DNA of 64,000 nt from Campanula takesimana (GCA_026119855.1 JAOWBW010001454.1:310001-374000); one strand, 5' to 3'. Shown: positions 34,972 through 47,100, numbered from the stretch's first letter. A program made the numbers and translations. The notes: generated by a model not told the origin, from the letters alone.

Positions 34972-35035
34972 GGTTTGTAGACCTATCTAAGAAGGCGGTT
35001 TTGGCATTCGGCATTTAGAGGACATAAGTAAGGCG

Positions 35036-35959
35036 ATGTTGGCAAAGCTTGCTTGGGTGGTCACTAGAGGTGATTCTTTATGGTCAAGGTACATTCGTGT
35101 TAAATATGATGGGCAAGCAGCGGTCTCTAGCTCACATGTGTGGCAAGCAGCAAAAAATATGTTGGATCAGTTAGATAACTGCAGTAGATGTGTGATTGGC
35201 AGAGGAGAAGTGAAATTTTGGGTTGATAATTGGTGTGGGCCACGGATGTGGGGTCCTAGACCTGAAGATCACAATCTTTTGGTGCGCGATGGTATTCCTA
35301 TCCTTGATGACCTCATTCAGTTTATACCGGACAAGTTACATGACTCGGCTAGGAGGGTTCGTATTGTTGGTAATGTCCCTGATAATGTTGTCTTTACCTT
35401 GACAAAATCTGGGGTTTTCGAGACTGCTGCTTGGTGGGAGCATGTTCGGGTTATGAGTCCTTTGGTGGAATGGGGTGCTAAAATTTGGCACCCCAATATT
35501 CCAACAGAGGTTAGTGGCTTCTGGTGGAAGGTCATGCATGATGGTCTGCCGGTTGATGCTAAGTTGGAGTCTCGGGGATTTCACATTCCCTCCCGCTGCG
35601 TCTGTTGTCTGGGTGGTGGTAACAGGGAGACATTGTCTCATTTATTGTTGCATTCGGCTATAGCACAATCGGTTTGGAGGCATTGGGTAAGTTTCTTTCC
35701 TTTTCCTCATAATTATAATGATTTACAACAGCTATGGGATGTCTGGTGTGGTGGTCAGTCGAAGCAGAGACAAATGGGTTTGGTCCGTATGGGTATTATG
35801 ATATTTTCCTGTTGGGTTTTTTATGGAAGCATTATGGATAGTGCGAAGATTGTTGATGGGGTCAGGAATTCTTTAATTGAGATGTGTTCTTTCTTAGTCC
35901 CGAAAGGGGCACCAAGAAGAGAGGACGGTATCATTTGGAAAACATTGGCCTTAAGATAA
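35036..35959 (+). pseudogene. LINE post-RT region (zf-RVT)
   Basis: 307 open codons: MLAKLAWVVTRGDSLWSRY, SRCVIGRGEVKFWVDNWC, KIWHPNIPTEVSGFWWKV, then CVCCLGGGNRETLSHLLLH. The WK(V/L)xHxxLPxxxxL and CxxC..E.xxHLxxxC-like pattern is the zf-RVT domain located after RT in plant L1 elements. It is separated from RT and RNase H by frameshifts. Confidence 0.85.
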
Positions 35960-35989
35960 CTTTGCACAAGATTCGTCCGAGAAGATATT

Positions 35990-36429
35990 TGAGATGGGAA
36001 CCTGCAAAGTCTCATTTTTATACTCTTAATACGGATGGTTCGGCAGTCAATGGCATTTGCACAGGAGGAGGCATAGTTCGGGATTGCAGAGGGGCCTTTG
36101 TCTTTGCTTATTCGCGGTACTATGGCATGGGCACAAACATGCAAGCAGAGATTTTTGCCCTTCGTGACGGGTTGAGTATGTGTAGGGATTGGGGTCTACA
36201 GTCAGTCATGGTTCTGTCAGACTCTTTGGTGTCTGTCAATATTTTGAAAGGGCAATATCAAAGTCCATGGCAATTCACATATGAGATTCAGGATTGTGCA
36301 GTATTGGTGCGAGGTTATGGGTTAGAACACGTGCTTCGTCAAGCCAATGGGGTTGCAGACAGATTGGCAGCGGAAGCTCATGCTCATGGGAATAAGAGGA
36401 TATACAACACCCCCCTGGGACCTTCCTAG
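35990..36429 (+). pseudogene. LINE RNase H domain
   Basis: Starts WEPAKSHFYTLNTDGSAVNG with the first catalytic Asp (NTDGS), then MQAEIFALRDGL (catalytic Glu), VLSDSLVSVNIL (second Asp) and LRQANGVADRLAAEA (last Asp). This is the RVT_3 type RNase H fused to the end of plant LINE ORF2. All four acidic residues are present, although the protein as a whole is broken upstream. Confidence 0.88.
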
Positions 36430-36565
36430 AGGTGTTTTGGAGGCCTTGTGATTTGATTATAGTGGCTGCTATGTGTAAAGAAGGTAAAATTTGGTTTGTG
36501 TTTGCACTTTGGTGTTTGATTGGATTTTATGGTGTTTTTCTGCGAAGTGGCCATTACAGGGGGTG

Positions 36566-36850
36566 TACGGCCGAGTCTTGTCTTTTGCTCGGCCGAGCAG
36601 GGCAAGGTGCCGGTCAGACCTTTTCCTTGACGCGGCGGGGGGAAACATGACAGATTTTGAAGCAGCTAGTGCACGGCCGAGCATATTTGTCCACTCGGCC
36701 GAGCAGCACGATCGTGCTCTTTATCGGGATCGGCCGTGCACCACATGTCGAAGCATTCGGCTGTTGGAGATCGGTCGAGCATATTTTGGGACTCGACCGA
36801 GCAGAGCGGCCGTGCAAATTCACACGCTCGGTCGAGCAGTGCTTGGTCCG
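36566..36850. repeat. Iterated CGGCCG palindromes in the LINE 3' region
   Basis: About nine or ten copies of ACGGCCGAGCA / GCTCGGCCGAGC / GGTCGAGCA words, spaced about 20-40 bp. One perfect 12-bp palindrome GCTCGGCCGAGC is at 36587-36598. The surrounding DNA is far less GC-rich. Confidence 0.8.
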
Positions 36851-37050
36851 CCCGGGTTGTTGGTTTGATCCGGTCGGACCTGTGCCTTGGTTGGTATGGT
36901 CTGGCCAGGCTATTATTTTGGACCATTTTTGGGATGGTAATTGGGCCTTCTTTGTGGGTTATTATTGGGCCACTTCATTTGCTTTCTGGACTGAGTTCAT
37001 AAGGACTGGAATGGATCATTCAAGATTATTGAAGACTTATGAATGGATCA

Positions 37051-37385
37051 TCCCGTTTATATATATATATAAGAATATAGTAGATATAAAAGTATTGTAA
37101 GTGGAAAAGTGGTTGAGTTGAGTATGATGATTTAACTCACAATTTAAGTCAAAAAAAAAAAAAAAAACTCTCAATTTAAGTCTATGAGTATGACAAGTGA
37201 GGTGGAGACGTGGAGTGCATAAAAAACAATAAAAAAAGACATATTAGAAAGTAAGACTTATCATAGAGACACCTGAAAATAAAACTAATGCAAGTTGTTT
37301 TGAAGCAGAGTATACTTCCGCCTAATAATAATGTGCAAACTTGTATTTTAAGCGCCTAGTTAATAAATTACATTTTTCTTAAATA
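37051..37385. other. Intergenic; poly-A with a duplicated flank
   Basis: A run of 18 A (37152-37169) lies between near-identical 15-mers (ACTCACAATTTAAGTC and ACTCTCAATTTAAGTC). A short AT run occurs near 37061-37070. No gene seen. Confidence 0.5.
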
Positions 37386-37456
37386 ATACTCCATTCTTCC
37401 CAAAACATCTTACCCATTATTTTGGGACGGAAGAAAAAAATAGACATAGGAGTATT
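37386..37456. mobile_element. Short Stowaway-like MITE remnant
   Basis: TACTCCATTCTTCCC at the left and ATAGGAGTAT at the right with an internal TTTTGGGACGG; about 70 bp, degenerate. Confidence 0.5.
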
Positions 37457-37736
37457 TTAGATCGGCATTTTTTTTTTACATAATTATTGGGAAGGGGAGC
37501 AGAGGAGTTATGAAAGCTGATAATTGGAGCTGAAAACAAAGCAAGGTGTGCGTACATGCGTATCGCCACATGCTTGTTTGGTACAGAGTGTGAGAGTCTG
37601 TGCATCTCTAACATCAAACCACATGCTCTTTCCTGAACCGAAAACTAATTCCCCTAATTTTGAGGTTCACCGTGCCCAAAGCTTACAACATGGATTTATT
37701 AATCGGATGGTGCGGAGCAACATCGTGGATAGGTAA

Positions 37737-37800
37737 CAGGCCAGCTCTGATACTATGATAAAGTATGAGGTTCCATCCCAAAACTAATTGACAATGAAAA
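37737..37800 (-). mobile_element. LTR-element relic with a tRNA-Met-type primer site
   Basis: The minus strand contains a CATAGTATCAGAGC word beside sequence that resembles an LTR end. It is a short remnant with no recognisable coding part. Confidence 0.35.
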
Positions 37801-38731
37801 AAGTGTCCCAAATTTTTTATATAGTCAATGTATGGTTAGTTAATTCTCATTATAAGATGATTGTCCCTAAACAACATCATCTTTATTTTAAACTCAGATG
37901 GATAAAATGTTTATATGTGGAATGGTACTCACATTTTTCCAAATCGATATCCACAATCGAAAGACGAAAAGAATGATGCGGCCAAGCCAAACACTGTTCA
38001 TTAATTGGACCGCAAGAGCACCGGCTCTAAGACGTAGTGCTCGATCCCTCTTTCATCCTCATGTAGTCATTTTCAGCCCCACTGTCCCGATTTAAGTTTT
38101 TTTTTTTTTTTTTTTTTTTTTTTAACTATGTACAAAGATAAAAAGAAATAAATGTTGATATAAAAGTAAAAAGAAAGTAAAATAAAAGAGAAAAAAGTGG
38201 TATGGAGTTTTTGTTGTGCGAATGACAAATAAGTCCCATTATTCATTTTAGATAATAAATTAAAATAAAAACCTTAATTTGAAATAGACTAAAAAAAGAG
38301 TAAAAACTTTAAAGCGGGACATTAATTAACGTTTATCATGATTCTCCTTATCAATGTCAAGCTCTTGATGTCTTGTGTCTACTGTAACGAAAATCAACAC
38401 CCATGCACCAACGTATCTACCGAGCGACATATACTGAGTTCTACAGACACAACATTCTACACAAAACATTAGAAGTTTTACATTAAAAATAACTGGTGAT
38501 AAAGGGAGTAGCCTCTTAAGTCCATTTACCGGTCTATATTTGTTTATTTTGTAGATGGGATATCGAGATGGGCAAGGAAGAGTTTAGATCAAAACCGCTC
38601 TAACCCGAGAGAAAGTCGCAAGTTGAGCACGTGACCTATTAGAAAATATGATATATTAGCTCTTGTAAAAGAGAGGGTCCATATAAAAGCACCAAGAGAA
38701 TTTATCTCTATATATTAAGTGTCTTCTTTTT
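37801..38731. other. Intergenic, no gene recognised
   Basis: AT-rich DNA with a poly-T tract at 38097-38123. No exon-like conservation or domain was recognised on either strand. Confidence 0.5.
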
Positions 38732-38863
38732 GACAAAAACTTGTGTGAGACGGGTTTCGTTGAGAGAGGAAATTGTTTGCTCTCTAAGGACAAGGCGGGA
38801 AAATCACATTTATTCTCTCATCAAGATCCGTCTTATGTGTGAGACCGTGTCAAACAAGACTTC
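38732..38863. mobile_element. Inverted-repeat MITE with GTGTGAGACGG ends
   Basis: GACAAAAACTTGTGTGAGACGG at the left (written here beyond its first 20 bases only to show the end) pairs with GTGAGACCGTGTC...AAGACTTC at the right. Same family as 49185-49335 and the outer parts of 40633-43020. Superfamily not assigned. Confidence 0.65.
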
Positions 38864-39114
38864 TACCTTCTTTTCTACATTAATACCGTACAATAAGACA
38901 ATAAGAATAATTTTCAGTGTTTCTAAATCAAATCACTGGGTGATGAAAACATCAATCTATTTGCAAGGGATGACCTACCCTCTGTATGTGATTATATGTG
39001 TGGGCGAATTGTATGGCATGAAGTGGGCTGTAGTTCACAATCACACGGTCTTATGCTTCTATCAATCTTAATGAATTCTTACAATTAATTAATATCTTAT
39101 GGAGTATTAACTAA

Positions 39115-39296
39115 TACTCCATCCGTCCCAAAAAATATTCGTGTTTGACTATTCAAACTTTTTAAGGATATGCACACTTGCTTCACTAGTCATGTTTTGT
39201 GTATGCGCTTTTAAGTTTAAATTCTAGAAATGTGAATAACTTTTTGAAACAATGAGAAATGACAAATGAGAAGATTATTTTGGGACGGAGAGAGTA
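39115..39296. mobile_element. Stowaway MITE
   Basis: CTCCATCCGTCCC at the left and GGGACGGAGAGAG at the right, flanked by TA. 182 bp. Confidence 0.85.
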
Positions 39297-39894
39297 ATTC
39301 TTAAAATTGATGAAAATAATTAAATTTATTTGATGACCAAAAGCTCACTACACTTCAATATTAAGTGGGGAAACTGTAAAAGTGAAGCGGAGATAAAAAG
39401 AAGTGCTCAATAAATCCAAGTTATATAATAGGCATTTTTCAACACTACATAAGGCAATTTTCAACACTAGGAAAAACAGTCTTAACACCATAATCGACAA
39501 TCATAACACTGCCTCTAAAAGTCTGTTTGAGTGTATAAAAGTGTCTACTTGAACATTTATAAGTGTAATACTACACCAGACACTTTCTAATATTAGAACA
39601 TGCACATGATGATATTAAAGAAGCAATTGTGAATAACATGTTCTTACATAGCTTAGTGTAAAACGCGATTTTCACAATACTGACTCTTTGTAAATATAAA
39701 AGTATTAGTGAATTAATTCTTTGATAAAAGAAAATTTAGGAGAAAATTTTATCCAAAAAAATTATTTTGAGACAAAAACAATTTAAATTAACATTTATTT
39801 AAAAACAAATGGTATACCTGACTGTGAGACCGACTGGTCGAACAGAGCGGTAGAACAATGGGGGGCATAGAAGGAGGCACGCGCTGCAAATTTG
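39297..39894. other. Intergenic, possible CACTA relic
   Basis: Two CACTA starts (CACTACATAAGG, CACTAGGAAAAACAG) lie at about 39440-39480 beside sequence of unclear origin. That is too little to call a CACTA transposon. No gene seen. Confidence 0.3.
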
Positions 39895-40191
39895 TACTCC
39901 CTCCGTCTAGTTTAAGTTTCTTACTTTCTTTTTTGGTATGTCCCAGTTTAAGGTTTTTAGTTGCTTTATTCCTTAAATGGCAAATGATGAATAGTGTTTT
40001 GGACATACTTGTCCTCATAAAGTTCACATATTACAAAAAAATCACTACTTACACTCTATTTTGCACCCACTTGCTTTATGAATGGACAATTATATCCTTC
40101 ACACACTACTATTGTTGACTCAAATTTACCTTACTTTCTTAATAAACGTGTAAACTCAAACTAATAACATTAAACCGAGACGGAGGGAGTA
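39895..40191. mobile_element. Stowaway MITE
   Basis: CTCCCTCCGTCTAG at the left, GAGACGGAGGGAG at the right, TA on both sides, 297 bp. Confidence 0.88.
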
Positions 40192-40339
40192 ATTGAGATG
40201 GAATTATAAAGAATGAAGAATGAAGAGTGAAGAGGGAGATGTCAAATGGATTATTGTAAATAGATATTGTACTAGTTGAAAGTATTTTTTAATCAAGTTG
40301 CCATACTCGGATGATCCGACTATCAAGAATGGCCAAAAC

Positions 40340-40627
40340 GAACCGGAACCAAAAAGCCCGTAACCACTTTGAATCTTGACGAAAACTGGAACCGTGTGAA
40401 TCGGAACCGTTTGTAACACGGGTCGGTTCTGGTTCATCCCCTCTGAAAACCGTGAACCGGCGGTTCCGAACCACCATGAACCGCCTAGATAGACCGAACC
40501 AGAACCATTCAAAACCATCAAAATCATTAGATTTCTAACGGTTTCATCAGAATTAACCGTTATTAACGGAAAGTTGACAAGAAAAGTTGAGTTTTGACTG
40601 AATTTTTAGTCAAATTCAGTGAATAAA
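40340..40627. mobile_element. hAT-like repeat fragment (GGTTCCGG-rich)
   Basis: On the minus strand it has the same GGTTCCGGTTC words and the same TCTAACGGTTTCATCAGAATTAACC-type interior as the complete copy at 61893-62434. The end GAATGGCCAAAAC resembles that element's end TTTGGCCATC. The other side is interrupted by the inverted-repeat element at 40633. Confidence 0.6.
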
Positions 40628-40632
40628 AATAA

Positions 40633-43020
40633 GACAAAAACTTGTGTGAGAACACTCTAACCCGTCTCATGGGTGAGACGGGTCATTTTTTTGACCCATT
40701 ACCCGACCCACAACCCTGCTCCAGGACCCATGGGGGGACCCTGCCACGTGGCAGCCCCTCATTGGCCCCATTTTTTTTTTTTTTTTTTTTTTGGTTTTTT
40801 TGGGTTTGTGAAAAGTAATAGTTACTGTTGGGTATGCTTATTATAAACCACTCCTATTACCTAGATTTGATTGATCCCATAACCTAATTTTATCTTTTGT
40901 GGACTTTAGGATATATTGTAAGAAGTGTTAAACTTCATTTTTAGAATAGTCCACTTTGATAGTATAGGCTTTAGATTGATAGGCTGAAAATTTTCTAAGT
41001 CTGGAATTTTAGTGGTCAAGACCTTGACCGTGAATTCACTTGACCGTGGTAGACCACCTGACCGTGGAAGACCACTGGACCGTGAATCACTTGACCGGAA
41101 GTCAGTGACCGTGAAGCTTTGTGGCATATCTTGACAGGTCACATTTGACTCCTCGACCGCAAATGCCCTTAGGCATATTGACCGCAAGAGTCTCGACCGC
41201 GAGTCTCGACCGCAGATGAGCAGAAGTTCAAGAACCCAAGTATGTTCAAACCTAACCATGGTCACTTGTATCAAACTATGGTTAGTTTAGAACGTTGCAG
41301 AACTTGGATCCCAAGTAATTCAAGTTTGAATCTAAGTGGGACCACCTCTTATCTGCAAAAAGGACAAACTCAGATTGAGCTCCAATCAGAATTCAACAGC
41401 TCATTGTCCTTCAACTTGGAGCCCAAGTAAATCCAACAGCTATTTTCTCATTCAAGGCTATAAATAGCCCTTAAGTTCTTCATTGAAAAGAGCTGAGATT
41501 CTAAGAGAGAAATTGCTGTTGAAATACTTGGTGATTGAAGATCATACTCAAGATTTCCAGAATCCCTTGAATCTTCAAAGAACTCACCTTCAAACCTTCA
41601 AAGATCTCCAGCTACATTCAAGTCATCTCAAGCCTTGTAACACTTAAGATTCTTTACGCTCTAAATCATATAGATTTCAAAGAGCTTCAGACTCTTACAC
41701 ACACACTCACCCCAATTGATCAATCACTTAGATTGAATCAAAAGGGATACACTGGTCTAAGTCTAGGATTTGTTCTTCATAGAAAGTAGGTGTTGATTCA
41801 ATACTTCATCTCTGTAATCTGTACTCTCAAGAATCAATATATACCTCCATTCAAAATCCAAGACTGACCATCTTGGTAAAGGACGTAGATATTTTTAACA
41901 GATCGAACCTTTCCAAATACTTGTGTCATTTTACTTTCTGCAAATTTACTTTCAAGTATTGTTCATCTTGTTCTTCATTGTTCATATTAACTTTGTTTGT
42001 CGTTTAGTGTTTGATCTTACAGATATTCAAACGTATTGTGAATTGTGTTTGTTTGTTCTCCACATTGCCTAAGTTAAAATCTGACTAACTTATATTTTGC
42101 CTAAACTTCTAAGACAACAACTTTCAATCTCTCAACCATCTGACCACAAATCTCTTGACCGCATTTATATTTGACCGCACTTACCCTGACCGGACTCACT
42201 TGACCGCAACTGGGTTGACCGTGAGTTCTGGTGTTAGAGATTTTGTCAAACAACTCTACCTTATTTCCATCGAAAACTTCCGCTGTGCATATTACACCTT
42301 GACCGCACGGTTTATTACTTGACCGCAAAACTCAAGATTGTAAGCACTTGGTTGAATTTTGAAAAAGGGTTGAAATTTTAAGTAGGCTATTCACCCCCCT
42401 CTAGCCTCCTTTCATACCCTTGTTGTGTCTTTGGGACCAACAGTTACCATCTCATAAAGTAATAGTTACCATCTCTTAAAGTAATAGTGTATATTCCTAT
42501 GTTTTCTTCGTTTGCCAAAAGTAATACTTATTATAACTAAAATGTAACAAACGTGTTATTTATATGTAATAGTATTTGTAAATAATTGTAATACATATAT
42601 ATAGATATCTATTTGTTTTCAAACAATAAGTTACAATGGGGTCAAATTTATCATGATACATGTAAAAGTATTACATTATCTATAGAAATCTGTTACAATT
42701 TCGTCAATCAAAGTGTTACATTTACTTGTATAAACTTACTATTACATTCATATACATAAGTTATTACTTTTCAAATGGGTAAAAACGAGCTTTTGTTTTT
42801 TTAAAACAAGTATTACGTTTACTTATGAACAATGTTACTTTAAGAGATGGTAACTATTATTTTTTGCTAAACCACTGAAAAGCCGAAAAAAAAATATAAA
42901 AAAAATAAAATAAAATCGGCCAATGGTGGGTTGCCATGTGGCGGGTTCGGCCCATGGGTCATGGGGCGACCCGTCTCATGCATGAGACGGATCCCCTTGT
43001 TCTCATGGGAGACCACCTCT
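40633..43020. mobile_element. Inverted-repeat element split by a copia solo LTR
   Basis: Outer parts are inverted: GTCTCATGGGTGAGACGGGTC and GGCCCCA at the left, TGGGGCGACCCGTCTCATGC at the right, with poly-T/poly-A stretches inward. The centre holds repeated AGTAATAGTTACCATCTC words. The solo LTR 40826-42442 is inserted at GTTAC. It is related by its end sequence to 38732 and 49185. Confidence 0.6.
40826..42442 (+). mobile_element. Solo LTR, Ty1/copia type
   Basis: 1,617 bp, TGTTGG to CCAACA, perfect TSD GTTAC (40821-40825 and 42443-42447). A TATA-like GCTATAAATAGCCC is at about 41457-41470. The 3' part with TTCACCCCCCTCTAG resembles Sire-type copia LTRs. Two clusters of TTGACCGTG / TTGACCGCA words lie at 41020-41215 and 42140-42325. 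No coding region. Confidence 0.9.
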
Positions 43021-43093
43021 AAAAATAATAAAAATTTGTTGAGTATATAAAAAAAGAGGCACGGACCTCTTTAATTTTTTAAACATTTTTTCT

Positions 43094-43362
43094 ATACTCC
43101 CTTAGTCTCAAAATAGATGTCGTTTTGAAGTGTTTCACACATATTAAGAAATGTCATTAATGTATGTGGAGAAGTCACAATACCCCTAAAGTAATTAAAC
43201 TACCTAGGTAATTAAATGGTTAGGTAAGAGATGGTTCACTATCATTATTAAGAGTATAATTGGTATAGAACAATAAAAAAAACTTTGAAAATAGTGAAAC
43301 GACAAGTATTTTGAGACAAAACTTAACTCCCAAAACGATATCTATTTTGATATGAAAGAGTA
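43094..43362. mobile_element. Stowaway-like MITE
   Basis: CTCCCTTAGTCTCAAAATAG at the left; right end TATTTTGATATGAAAGAG, TA flanks. It is an inverted relative of 52610-52878. Confidence 0.8.
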
Positions 43363-44010
43363 CCTTTTTGTAAAAAAAAAATCGGCAATAAAATATTATT
43401 ATAATTGTTTTTTTCTGTTAAATTTTTTTATTTTTTTTTAAAAAATAACTGTGATCAGTGGTTCTGAACCGTAAACCTACGATTTCAAACTGTAATCGTA
43501 ACTGGAAGAGAAACGGTTCAGTGTTTACGATTCAAACTTTTTTGAAACCGTATTTGATCGACCTGCCGACTATACGGTCTCACAATCCAAACTCACATGT
43601 TGTTGAGTCACCGTCGTTGAATGTATAACACGTCAGCGGGTCCCACTGATGTAACACCCTTGAACTGCGTGAACCGGTAAATAGCGATCGCCGACGCGAT
43701 GCTGAGTCAGTATTGGACCCCACATGTGATAAATATCAATAACAACGTTATCAATCAAACAAGAAAGTCCAAACTAATCCCAATTTACTGTTTTTGAGTT
43801 TTTTCGACAGCTTGCAATCCGCACGACATTCCATCTCTCTCTCTCTCTCAAACAAACAAAAAACAGATAATAGTAATAATAAATGAATAAATAAAAATAA
43901 AAAATAAAAAATAAAAGAATTTGCAGACTTATTGAAAACAAGGAGTGTTGAGAGTTTGGGTTTACAGGGAAGGGCTTATTGTGTAGGAATTCTCAGGGAA
44001 GGACTTTCCG
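43363..44010 (+). other. Upstream region of MIOX
   Basis: Contains degenerate GGTTC-rich hAT-like sequence to about 43570, then GC-richer single-copy-looking DNA and a CT microsatellite (43832-43848). No other gene seen; probably includes the MIOX promoter. Confidence 0.5.
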
Positions 44011-44016
44011 GCTACC

Positions 44017-44024
44017 TATAAATA
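44017..44024 (+). promoter_or_regulatory. TATA box of MIOX
   Basis: TATAAATA about 125 bp before the MIOX start codon, followed by a pyrimidine-rich leader. Position and sequence fit a plant TATA promoter; the transcription start is not mapped. Confidence 0.6.
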
Positions 44025-44148
44025 GCATCTCCTTTTACCCTTTCCCAATGCAACTTATTCTCCCTTTAGATCTATTTAATTTTTTATTATTATTTTCACC
44101 TCTCATTATTAGGGTTTCTGTTGTTTCCACCTTCAAATTTGATCCAGG

Positions 44149-47100
44149 ATGACTATCATCGTTGATCAGCCCCAATTCGGTAATTTTTTGTTTTATTTTT
44201 TCTTAATTATTTCACTATTTATAATCAAATTGCTAATTTTTCTTGTATTAAAATATGTAGTAGTACTTGCATTAAATTTGAAAAAAATAATAATTAAATT
44301 TGTGTGGGGGATATGGGGGAATCTACGTCCTTGATTGTGTAAAAAAGTTATAATCGGATTTTGGCCTCTTATTTTTTGGTATTATGTTAATAATAAGTAG
44401 CAGATCTGAGATCTGATCTGGGTTGCCATAAATGTATAGTAAATTTAAAAGTTTTAACATTTTTATTATGGTCTTTTAATTAATTTTGTTGTTCGTTTTG
44501 GTAATTTATTTTGGATTTAATTAAATTTGAATGGAAACAGGAGGAACCGAAGTGGAGGAAAAGCAGATTGAGAATGAGGAAAAGGAATTGGTGTTAGATG
44601 GTGGATTCTCAGTTCCCGTGTCCAATTCATTTGGCCACAACTTTAGGTTATTTTCCCGCACTTTTTCTATTACATATATAGCAATCAATATGAAATTATT
44701 GGTCATTATTTATGAAAATGATGGCAAATTTATTTTTCACTGTACAAATTAATAGGATTTGTTCTATATCAGTGGCCAATATATTAAAATTTGGCCTGTT
44801 AATAAAAAAAATGAACTAATTTTTTTTTTCCACTTACACATAACAATAGGTTATGCAAGTTTTGCGCCATTTAGATGAATTCTTAACTCCGCCACTGTTT
44901 TAGATATTTTCATTTACATAAACAAATGTTTTACTTTGATCCAGCATAATCCCTTGGCAGAGTTACTGAATTCAACTATGTCATCTGAATCATTTTTTCA
45001 GATTCGTGATTAGATAATCATTTACTAATTGTTCTAATCATTTGAAACCGAAAGATGTCTTTATAAAAGAAAAGGTATTTTTGTACGGATTGTAATATCT
45101 ACACTTGACCTTTTTTTTTTTTTTTTTTTTGAGCAATATCTACTTGACTTTAATCCAACTTTATTGCACATGTTAATGTTCAATCTATGTTTTAAGTTGT
45201 TGAGTAAGGGTGTTGATTTTGTATAAGAAAATGTTCCAAGTTGATTTTTGGTTTATTAAATTAAGTGTTGTGGATTAATTTAAGCAAGGTCATTAGGGAC
45301 TGCGCCCAAGCTATGATTCATTGGGCCTATATTGGGCCATGGTTTAGTTGTTAGCCCATGGGTATCAGATCTTCATTTCTTGTGCATTCATCCTTGATGT
45401 TATAAAAAGCCCAAAAAGGTTCAATCATTTAGGTTACATGAGATGTCATGACTTTGGAGTAGTGCACTGGACTAGTGCATTATCGTCACTTTTTTTTTCT
45501 CTTTTTCAAAAAAATTACTACATCTGTCTCAAAATAAATGAATAGCAATTTCGGATATTCATTTTGGGACGGAGGGAGTAGAATTCAAGATTTTCTTGGG
45601 GATGAAATAAAAAGAAATACTGAAAACTAGACCCAGACTTCACTGTTGTTGAAACTTATTGAATGACTTGACATGTTAAGTAAATCAGTTACATGTTTGT
45701 ACCAAGATTAATTGGAATTGGCCGGCAAGCTCAAGTACGGACTTTGTACAAAATAGTTTATACTCGTGTCTTTTCCTAATTAAATCAATTTCTCCCTAAC
45801 TTACTAAACAATCAAATGCAGGGATTATGATGTTGTAAGTGATCGGCAAGAAGGCGTGGAGACCTTTTACCGTATCAATCACATAAACCAAACTTATGAC
45901 TTTGTAAGTATCACCTTTTTTTTTCATTAGTTATGGCCATATTAATTTCATTACTAGTAGCTTAAGAAATATGAATTGTGTTTTTAGGTTAAGAGGATGA
46001 GAGAGGAGTATGGAAAATTGGACAAGGTAGAAATGAGCATATGGGAATGCTGTGAGCTTCTTAACGATGTTGTTGATGAGAGTGATCCCGACTTGGATGA
46101 ACCACAAATTGAGCACTTGTTGCAGACTGCGGAAGCCATCAGGAGAGACTATCCTAATGAAGATTGGCTTCACTTGACTGGCTTAATCCATGGTACTTTT
46201 CTCTATGTCTAGCCTTTCTGGGCCCATGGGCTTTTACTTAGATATTGGGCCTATAGCTGGTCCGAGCATATAGCCCAAGTAGCTTAACCAAAGTTTGACG
46301 GTTTCTAACTTGACTTTTATGGCTTTTAGATCTTGGAAAGGTTCTTCTCCTTCCAAGCTTTGGAGAACTTCCTCAGTGGGCTGTTGTAGGTAATGATCTA
46401 TCAAAATTACTATAGGCTCTGATTGCTGACATTGAAAATCATGGTTGTTTTCTTGTGTGTGGATTTTTACTTCCCATTATGTAGTACTCCCTCTGTCCCT
46501 AAATGAGTGTCCATTTTCAAGAAATCTTTATCCCTAAATGAGTGTCTTTTTTTAACATAACTTTCTCCCTAAACATTTTTTTCAAAATTTTTTTCACCGG
46601 TTTCTTTATACGTGCAAACTAAAGGTTTGGAAAGGAGATTACAAGATTATATATGAATCGTTGTTACCAAATTGTTCAAAAAGTTGAGATTCTCAGTGTC
46701 CCTTAAAATGAAATTTGGACACTCATTTAGGGACAGAGTGAGTAAAAATTTATGAAAACATTTGTTCGACTCACTGCATAAAACTACAGGGGATACGTAT
46801 CCTGTTGGATGTGCTTTTGACAAATCGATTGTCCACAGCAAGGTACGTCTTTTCTTACAAAATTCGTGTAGAATACATGTACTATATTACTAGCATTTTC
46901 ATTAAACTTATAAATGTTGTTATACAATCATTTTTGACAGTATTTTGAGGAAAACCCTGATTACAACAACCCTGCTTACAATACTCAATACGGGGTTTAT
47001 ACTGAAGGTTGTGGTCTTGACAATGTACTTATGTCTTGGGGGCATGACGACTACATGTATTTGGTACTTAAATCCAACACAACTCTCATTTATATACTTA

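Larger units (their letters stand above)
34356..37050 (+). mobile_element. 5'-truncated LINE (L1-like) remnant
   Basis: Begins within the RT domain at DPLSPLLFIIAQEILSRALH, joined directly to gypsy gag. RT is followed by a zf-RVT region and an RNase H domain. At least three frameshifts separate these pieces. 5' truncation is usual for LINE insertions. The 3' end is uncertain: the coding part ends at 36429, and a 3' region with CGGCCGAGC words continues to roughly 36900-37050. No clear poly-A tail or target duplication was found, so the boundary is an estimate. Confidence 0.8.

Noticed and set aside
36491..37100. ORFs of 86-147 codons after the LINE RNase H
   Set aside because: They overlap the CGGCCG word array in several frames and match no domain.
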